Positions 61,648-64,000 of a stretch of 64,000 bases of DNA are shown here, piece after piece (the first letter of the stretch is position 1; the number at the start of each line of letters is the position of its first letter). Source of the stretch: Pseudarthrobacter sp. AL07 (GTDB lineage Bacteria > Actinomycetota > Actinomycetes > Actinomycetales > Micrococcaceae). The stretch is from the NCBI RefSeq assembly GCF_029960665.1, contig NZ_JASBRB010000013.1, positions 1-64,000 of the forward strand, read 5' to 3'. The notes under the pieces were generated by a model. The model saw nothing but the letters and a program-made list of their open reading frames with translations, was not told the DNA's origin and did not search any database. Both the position numbers and the translations under genes were made by a program.

Positions 61648-62304
61648 CTAGAGGCCGTTGCCGGTCCGCGCCAGGACGTGACCGCGCGGACCACTGAGGC
61701 GGAACCAGCGGCCCGCCCGGTACAGCTTCTGGTCCGCGTCTGCGAGGAATCCCAGGGTGAGTGCGGCGAATGCAGCCCCTGCCGGGAGGCCGGAGTCATC
61801 AAGGGCCCGGCCCCACACAGCGGCGCGTGCGTTGTTGACGATCAGTGCCCCCGGCTGGGCAGGCATGATGCCCGCCACCTCGGTGATGCCGGCCTCAGCC
61901 GCGCGCCGGAGTTCGGCATCCGACAACACACCCACCAGCTCCCATCCGGTGCGCGGTGCGCCGACGCCCGTCCACGATTCGGTGACCGTGGACGGCGGAA
62001 TCGGCAGCTCGACGTCGTCCTCTCCTGCCCTGGCAAGCCGGTCCAGGACGGCCGAGAGGGGCACCGTCACGTCAATCGCTGACGGTTCCGCCAGCGCTAT
62101 GGTGCGCAGGCCAAGGATAGTGGGGGTGGATTCGCCCAGCAGGCGGGGCCGCAGAACGCACACGTAGGCCGCCAGAACGGAACCAGCAGCCTGAAGCCGG
62201 ATGGCGCCGTCGTCGACGGTCTTGGCACGGGTGGTGAACGTGCGCAGATCCGCGAGATCACGCGGGTCGGCGAACCGGAAGGACTTCGTTAGTAGGTCAG
62301 ACAC
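61648..62304 (-). CDS. Hypothetical protein, 218 aa
   Basis: A soluble 218-residue protein with no motif I know. It begins SDLLTKSFRFADPRDLADL, has an Ala/Leu-rich core and ends RFRLSGPRGHVLARTGNGL-like (WFRLSGPRGHVLARTGN). The start is GTG 62304, because TAGTGT (62312-62317) ends 7 nt before it on the minus strand; the larger frame to 62997 is the shadow of tesB. It is divergent from tesB, convergent with glbO. Confidence 0.72.
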   Translation of the reverse strand: MSDLLTKSFRFADPRDLADLRTFTTRAKTVDDGAIRLQAAGSVLAAYVCVLRPRLLGESTPTILGLRTIALAEPSAIDVTVPLSAVLDRLARAGEDDVELPIPPSTVTESWTGVGAPRTGWELVGVLSDAELRRAAEAGITEVAGIMPAQPGALIVNNARAAVWGRALDDSGLPAGAAFAALTLGFLADADQKLYRAGRWFRLSGPRGHVLARTGNGL

Positions 62305-62311
62305 ACTAAGA

Positions 62312-62317
62312 ACACTA
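62312..62317 (-). promoter_or_regulatory. -10 element of a leaderless promoter
   Basis: TAGTGT (minus strand) ends 7 nt before the GTG at 62304; no ribosome-binding site lies between. Confidence 0.4.
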
Positions 62318-62355
62318 CCGGCTGAAGCCTGGTTGAGCAGCGGCAGGGCGACGTC

Positions 62356-62361
62356 TAGAGT
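62356..62361 (+). promoter_or_regulatory. -10 element of the tesB promoter, leaderless
   Basis: TAGAGT ends 6 nt before the ATG at 62368, and no ribosome-binding site lies between. Confidence 0.5.
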
Positions 62362-62367
62362 CAATCC

Positions 62368-63348
62368 ATGACTGAAGCCGAAACCGGACTGCTGGCGCCA
62401 CCCAGCGGCGACCCCACCGAAACGCTCATCCAGCTCCTTGACCTCGGTGAGCTTGAAGGCGCCCGGACCGATGAGGACATCTTCCTGGGCCCATCGCAGC
62501 AGCAGCCCCGGCAGCGCGTTTTCGGTGGGCAGGTTCTGGCCCAGTCGCTGGTCGCTTCCATGAGGACGGTGGACCCGGAACGGTTTGTCCATTCCATGCA
62601 CGGCTATTTCCTCAGGCCAGGAGACGCCAACAAGCCCATCACATTCGGTGTCCAGCGCCTGCGTGACGGCCGGTCCTTTTCGGCCAGGCGTGTCCATGCC
62701 TATCAGGAAGGTGTGCCCATCCTGTCGATGATCGCCTCGTTCCAGGATCTGGACGAAGGGCTCGACCACGAATCCAAGATGCCCGCCAACATTCCCGATC
62801 CTGAGTCGCTGCCGAGCACGGCCGATCTGCTGGGTAAGTTCGACCACCCGATCGCCCAGCACTGGGCATATGAGCGGCCCTTTGATATCCGACACGTTGA
62901 CCCGCCGCTGTACGTCTCGGCCAAGGGCAAGAAGGAGGCCAGTAACCTTGTCTGGATGAAGACGTTCGGGCCCATGCCGGATGATTCGAACCTGCACCGG
63001 GCCGCCCTGGCCTACGCCAGCGACTACACGCTACTGGAGTCCATCCTGCGCCGCCACGGGCTGAGCTGGATCACGCCCGGTATGAGTGTCGCCAGCCTGG
63101 ACCACGCCATGTGGTGGCATCGCCCCGCCCGGGTGGACGAATGGCTGCTCTACGTCCAGGAATCGCCCAGCGCCCAGGGAGCCCGCGGCCTCGCCACGGG
63201 CAAGATCTTCAACCGGGCCGGGCAGCACGTTGCCTCCGTGGCGCAGGAGGGCATGGTCCGGGTGCCCACGGACCTGAAGAACAAAGTAGTTGGCGCCCTA
63301 CAGTCCAAAGTCCTGGAGCACCAGATCCGCAAGGCCGGGCGAGGCTGA
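62368..63348 (+). CDS. tesB: Acyl-CoA thioesterase II
   Basis: A 326-residue double-hotdog thioesterase that hydrolyses medium- to long-chain acyl-CoA. Family lines are RVFGGQVLAQSLVASM, FVHSMHGYFLRPGD, RVHAYQEGVPILSMIASFQ in the first half, and AYASDYTLLESIL with SLDHAMWWHRP and QHVASVAQEGMVR in the second. The catalytic Asp/Thr/Gln set is expected in ASDYTLL and SVAQEG. The start is ATG 62368; a -10 element ends 6 nt before it. Confidence 0.95.
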   Translation: MTEAETGLLAPPSGDPTETLIQLLDLGELEGARTDEDIFLGPSQQQPRQRVFGGQVLAQSLVASMRTVDPERFVHSMHGYFLRPGDANKPITFGVQRLRDGRSFSARRVHAYQEGVPILSMIASFQDLDEGLDHESKMPANIPDPESLPSTADLLGKFDHPIAQHWAYERPFDIRHVDPPLYVSAKGKKEASNLVWMKTFGPMPDDSNLHRAALAYASDYTLLESILRRHGLSWITPGMSVASLDHAMWWHRPARVDEWLLYVQESPSAQGARGLATGKIFNRAGQHVASVAQEGMVRVPTDLKNKVVGALQSKVLEHQIRKAGRG

Positions 63349-63366
63349 GCTGACGCGGGCAGCAGA

Positions 63367-63398
63367 AAGGCCGGCACCCTTGAAGGGGTGCCGGCCTT
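63367..63398. terminator. Bidirectional terminator between tesB and ettA
   Basis: A 13-bp perfect stem (63367-63379 with 63386-63398) with a TTGAAG loop, between converging genes. Confidence 0.88.
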
Positions 63399-63408
63399 AT
63401 CTTTGCGA

Positions 63409-64000
63409 TCAGTCGCGGGTGAGGCGGCGGTGCGTAACGCGGTGCGGCTTGGCCGCATCGGGTCCGAGCCGCTCTACCTTGTTCTCCTCGTAGGATTCGA
63501 AGTTGCCCTCGAACCAGTACCACTTGGCGGGGTTTTCCTCGTCGCCTTCGTAGGCCAGGATGTGCGTGGCCACCCGGTCCAGGAACCAGCGGTCGTGCGA
63601 CACCACCACGGCGCAGCCGGGGAACTCCAGCAGCGCGTTTTCAAGGCTGCTGAGGGTCTCGACGTCGAGGTCGTTAGTGGGTTCGTCAAGGAGCAGCAGG
63701 TTACCGCCCTGCTTGAGTGTCAGCGCTAGGTTGAGGCGGTTGCGCTCACCACCGGAGAGCACCCCGGCCTTCTTCTGCTGGTCCGGGCCCTTGAAGCCGA
63801 AAGCGGCAACGTAGGCGCGGGACGGCATTTCGACCTGGCCCACCTGGATGTAATCCAGGCCGTCGGAAACAACTTCCCACAGGGTCTTGGTCGGGTCGAT
63901 GCCGCCGCGGCTCTGGTCCGCGTAGGAGATCTTGACCGAATCGCCGATCTTCAGCTCGCCGCCGTCGAGCGGCTCCAGGCCAATGATGGTTTTGAACAGC
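63409..64000 (-). CDS. ettA: Energy-dependent translational throttle protein EttA, C-terminal part (cut by window edge)
   Basis: The visible 196 codons are the second ABC domain of an ABC-F protein. Present are the signature LSGGERNRLNLALTL, Walker B LLLLDEPTNDLDVETL, the switch His in VVVSHDRWFLDRVATHILA, and the tail KWYWFEGNFESYEENKVERL typical of EttA. The Walker A lies beyond or at the right edge. EttA binds the ribosomal E site and gates the first elongation step by ADP/ATP ratio. Confidence 0.94.
   Translation of the reverse strand, partial: LFKTIIGLEPLDGGELKIGDSVKISYADQSRGGIDPTKTLWEVVSDGLDYIQVGQVEMPSRAYVAAFGFKGPDQQKKAGVLSGGERNRLNLALTLKQGGNLLLLDEPTNDLDVETLSSLENALLEFPGCAVVVSHDRWFLDRVATHILAYEGDEENPAKWYWFEGNFESYEENKVERLGPDAAKPHRVTHRRLTRD

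Noticed and set aside
62305..62997. N-terminal extension of the hypothetical gene near 62 kb
   Set aside because: It reads antisense through tesB. The GTG at 62304 with a -10 element 7 nt upstream is a better start.

Overview
The window is a stretch of chromosome from a high-GC actinobacterium. Protein content and wording point to the Arthrobacter/Pseudarthrobacter group (Micrococcaceae): actinobacterial-type RNase E/G, the DUF4233 gene after folC, two ClpP paralogues, a mycothiol-linked DsbA-like protein, a Glu-type RpiB and a long type-2 IleS. Genus is an inference from protein character; there is no rRNA gene here to fix it.

Layout. 1-5.8 kb: the cut end of a BTAD-type regulator, a small unknown gene, then an overlapping three-gene cassette (FAD oxidoreductase, DUF1365, cyclopropane-fatty-acid-synthase-like methyltransferase) divergent from a LysR regulator, then a DUF2004-like gene. 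5.8-9.4 kb: metF-metE for methionine synthesis, behind a leader of about 220 nt. 9.5-14.8 kb: a MoxR-DUF58-DUF4381-VWA-VWA-TPR operon with overlapping stops and starts. 15.2-19.7 kb: a carbohydrate ABC importer (lipoprotein plus two permeases, no ATPase) under a ROK repressor. 19.9-23 kb: an RlmG/RsmC-like methyltransferase, a PhnA/YjdM protein and a second CFA-like methyltransferase. 23.1-23.4 kb: two tandem identical tRNA-Ala(GGC) genes, each with its own terminator.

From 23.5 kb to the right edge the genes follow a conserved actinobacterial order that I recognise from Mycobacterium tuberculosis (roughly Rv2420c to Rv2477c): rsfS, nadD, proA, proB, obgE, rpmA, rplU, rne, ndk, DUF4233, folC, then valS, clpX, clpP2, clpP1, tig, nei, rpiB, pepN, glbO and the ABC-F protein EttA. 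Departures include a bifunctional ThiD-TenA gene under a TPP riboswitch, ileS (behind a T-box leader) sitting next to folC where valS usually sits, and the Rv2466c-like gene moved to between valS and clpX. Single-copy tRNA-Pro(TGG) and tRNA-Gly(TCC) genes lie just beyond tig.

Most of the window is housekeeping: translation (ileS, valS, rplU, rpmA, tRNAs, rsfS, obgE, ettA), protein quality control (tig, clpP1P2, clpX, pepN), RNA decay (rne), amino acid, folate, thiamine and NAD synthesis, and redox handling. Regulation is visible as a T-box, a TPP riboswitch, a structured metF leader of unassigned class, a LysR box, a probable sugar operator, clear intrinsic terminators, and at least five genes whose start codon lies 6-7 nt after a -10 element (leaderless transcripts). 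I see no prophage, insertion sequence, CRISPR array, rRNA operon or defence island. I did not find a clearly new multi-gene system. The best candidates for something undescribed are the metF leader, the FAD oxidase-DUF1365-CFA lipid cassette, and the inverted/direct repeat next to ndk.
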